From Zunongwangia endophytica (GTDB lineage: Bacteria; Bacteroidota; Bacteroidia; Flavobacteriales; Flavobacteriaceae), in NCBI RefSeq assembly GCF_030409505.1, contig NZ_JAUFPZ010000002.1, positions 4,251,246 through 4,315,245 of the forward strand: a stretch of DNA of 64,000 nt. Direction: 5' to 3'. Position numbers and translations under genes: made by a program. The notes beneath the pieces are model-generated. The model saw nothing but the letters and a program-made list of their open reading frames with translations, was not told the DNA's origin and made no database searches. Of the stretch, positions 63,371 to 64,000 are shown piece by piece. Positions within the stretch are counted from its first letter, which is position 1, and each line of letters begins with the position of its first letter.

Positions 63371-63400
63371 AGCTCTGCGAAACGCAGGGCTTTTTCTTTT
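63371..63400 (+). terminator. Rho-independent terminator after GSIII
   Basis: AGCTCTGCG (63371-63379) pairs with CGCAGGGCT (63383-63391), with one G-U pair and a 3-nt loop. TTTTTCTTTTT follows. Confidence 0.88.
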
Positions 63401-63430
63401 TATAAACTTCTTAAAGAATTTAAAACTGAT

Positions 63431-63438
63431 TATCTTTG
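63431..63438 (+). promoter_or_regulatory. -7 element of the purM promoter
   Basis: TATCTTTG matches the Bacteroidota TAnnTTTG consensus exactly and ends 17 bp before the purM start codon. This gives a very short 5' leader. The GSIII terminator lies just upstream. Confidence 0.6.
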
Positions 63439-63455
63439 ACGTCTAAACCAAATTC

Positions 63456-64000
63456 ATGAGTCAGGACGTAAGTAAAAGGTATAGTCAGCGTGGTGTTTCA
63501 GCAGGTAAAGAAGATGTGCACAACGCGATTAAAAATGTAGATAAAGGACTTTTTCCTAAAGCATTTTGTAAAATAGTTCCCGATTACCTAACTGGTGATG
63601 AAGATTACTGCGTAATTATGCACGCCGACGGAGCAGGTACAAAATCTTCACTAGCTTACATGTACTGGAAAGAAACCGGAGATCTTTCGGTTTGGAAAGG
63701 TATTGCACAAGATGCCTTGATCATGAATATTGACGACTTACTTTGTGTTGGTGCAACTAATAAAATCTTACTTTCTTCTACAATTGGTAGAAATAAAAGT
63801 TTGGTTCCGGGAGAAGTAATTTCAGCAATTATTAACGGAACTGAAGAATTGATTGCCGATCTTAAAGAATTTGGTGTAGAAATTCATTCTACCGGTGGGG
63901 AAACTGCAGATGTTGGAGATTTGGTAAGAACTATTATTGTAGATTCTACGGTAACTGCTAGAATGAAGCGCAGTGAAGTAATCGACAATAAAAAATTGAA
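63456..64000 (+). CDS. purM: Phosphoribosylformylglycinamidine cyclo-ligase (AIR synthetase), N-terminal part
   Basis: The open frame starts MSQDVSKRYSQRGVSAGKED and runs off the right edge after about 181 codons. HADGAGTKSSLAYMYW is the ATP-binding loop of AIR synthetases, QDALIMNIDDLLCVGA the second conserved segment, and STGGETADVGDLV a later one. The enzyme closes the imidazole ring in step five of purine synthesis. In Bacteroidota this shorter form (often labelled AIR synthase-related) is the normal PurM. The start is supported by the -7 box just upstream. Confidence 0.93.
   Translation, partial: MSQDVSKRYSQRGVSAGKEDVHNAIKNVDKGLFPKAFCKIVPDYLTGDEDYCVIMHADGAGTKSSLAYMYWKETGDLSVWKGIAQDALIMNIDDLLCVGATNKILLSSTIGRNKSLVPGEVISAIINGTEELIADLKEFGVEIHSTGGETADVGDLVRTIIVDSTVTARMKRSEVIDNKKL

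Overview
The window looks like the chromosome of a Flavobacteriaceae bacterium (Bacteroidota), probably marine and near Zunongwangia/Gramella. The genus is a guess. The evidence is low GC, three SusC/SusD pairs, two FecI/FecR sigma/anti-sigma pairs, TAnnTTTG-type -7 boxes, HEIGH-type lipoprotein proteases, a BlaI/M56 pair, and glutamine synthetases of types II and III side by side. No rRNA, tRNA, CRISPR array, prophage or intact insertion sequence was seen.

Region 1 (1-3.4 kb) is a metal-homeostasis and decay zone. A COG0523 GTPase (cut by the window edge) and a Fur-family repressor with three CxxC pairs, probably Zur, sit next to a cadherin-like lipoprotein. The promoters of the GTPase and of the lipoprotein share a GCAA-N5-TTGC operator-like site. 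Behind them lie the tail of a TonB-dependent receptor, a decayed IS982-type transposase and an intact class D beta-lactamase.

Region 2 (3.7-26.6 kb) holds a glutathione peroxidase and then a catabolic gene set. On the minus strand are a sodium:solute symporter, two tiny membrane proteins, a cytoplasmic GH2 enzyme of the glucosaminidase type, a DegT-type aminotransferase, a Gfo/Idh/MocA dehydrogenase and a ROK kinase. Divergent from them is a SusC/SusD pair. Then come a propeller plus alpha-toroid lipoprotein, a Tat-exported metallophosphoesterase, an AraC regulator, a purple-acid-phosphatase-like enzyme and a glycerophosphodiester phosphodiesterase lipoprotein. My inference is uptake and dismantling of an amino-sugar or aminocyclitol conjugate that may carry a phosphodiester.

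Region 3 (26.9-48.4 kb) holds two SusC/SusD loci controlled by FecI/FecR. Neither has a carbohydrate enzyme. They carry TlpA-like thioredoxin lipoproteins, a DoxX protein, an alpha/beta hydrolase and a DsbD-like transporter, so a peptide or thiol-containing ligand is more likely than a glycan. The hydrolase and dsbD are both broken by single-base frameshifts.

Region 4 (48.4-64 kb) holds a Bcr/CflA exporter, a HEIGH protease, a tiny lipoprotein beside a TPR histidine kinase and response regulator, and a 50-residue gene convergent with the regulator. It continues with a BlaI/M56 signalling locus with two matching operators, a Ca2+/Na+ antiporter, divergent GSII and GSIII genes separated by a 23-bp palindrome, and the start of purM.
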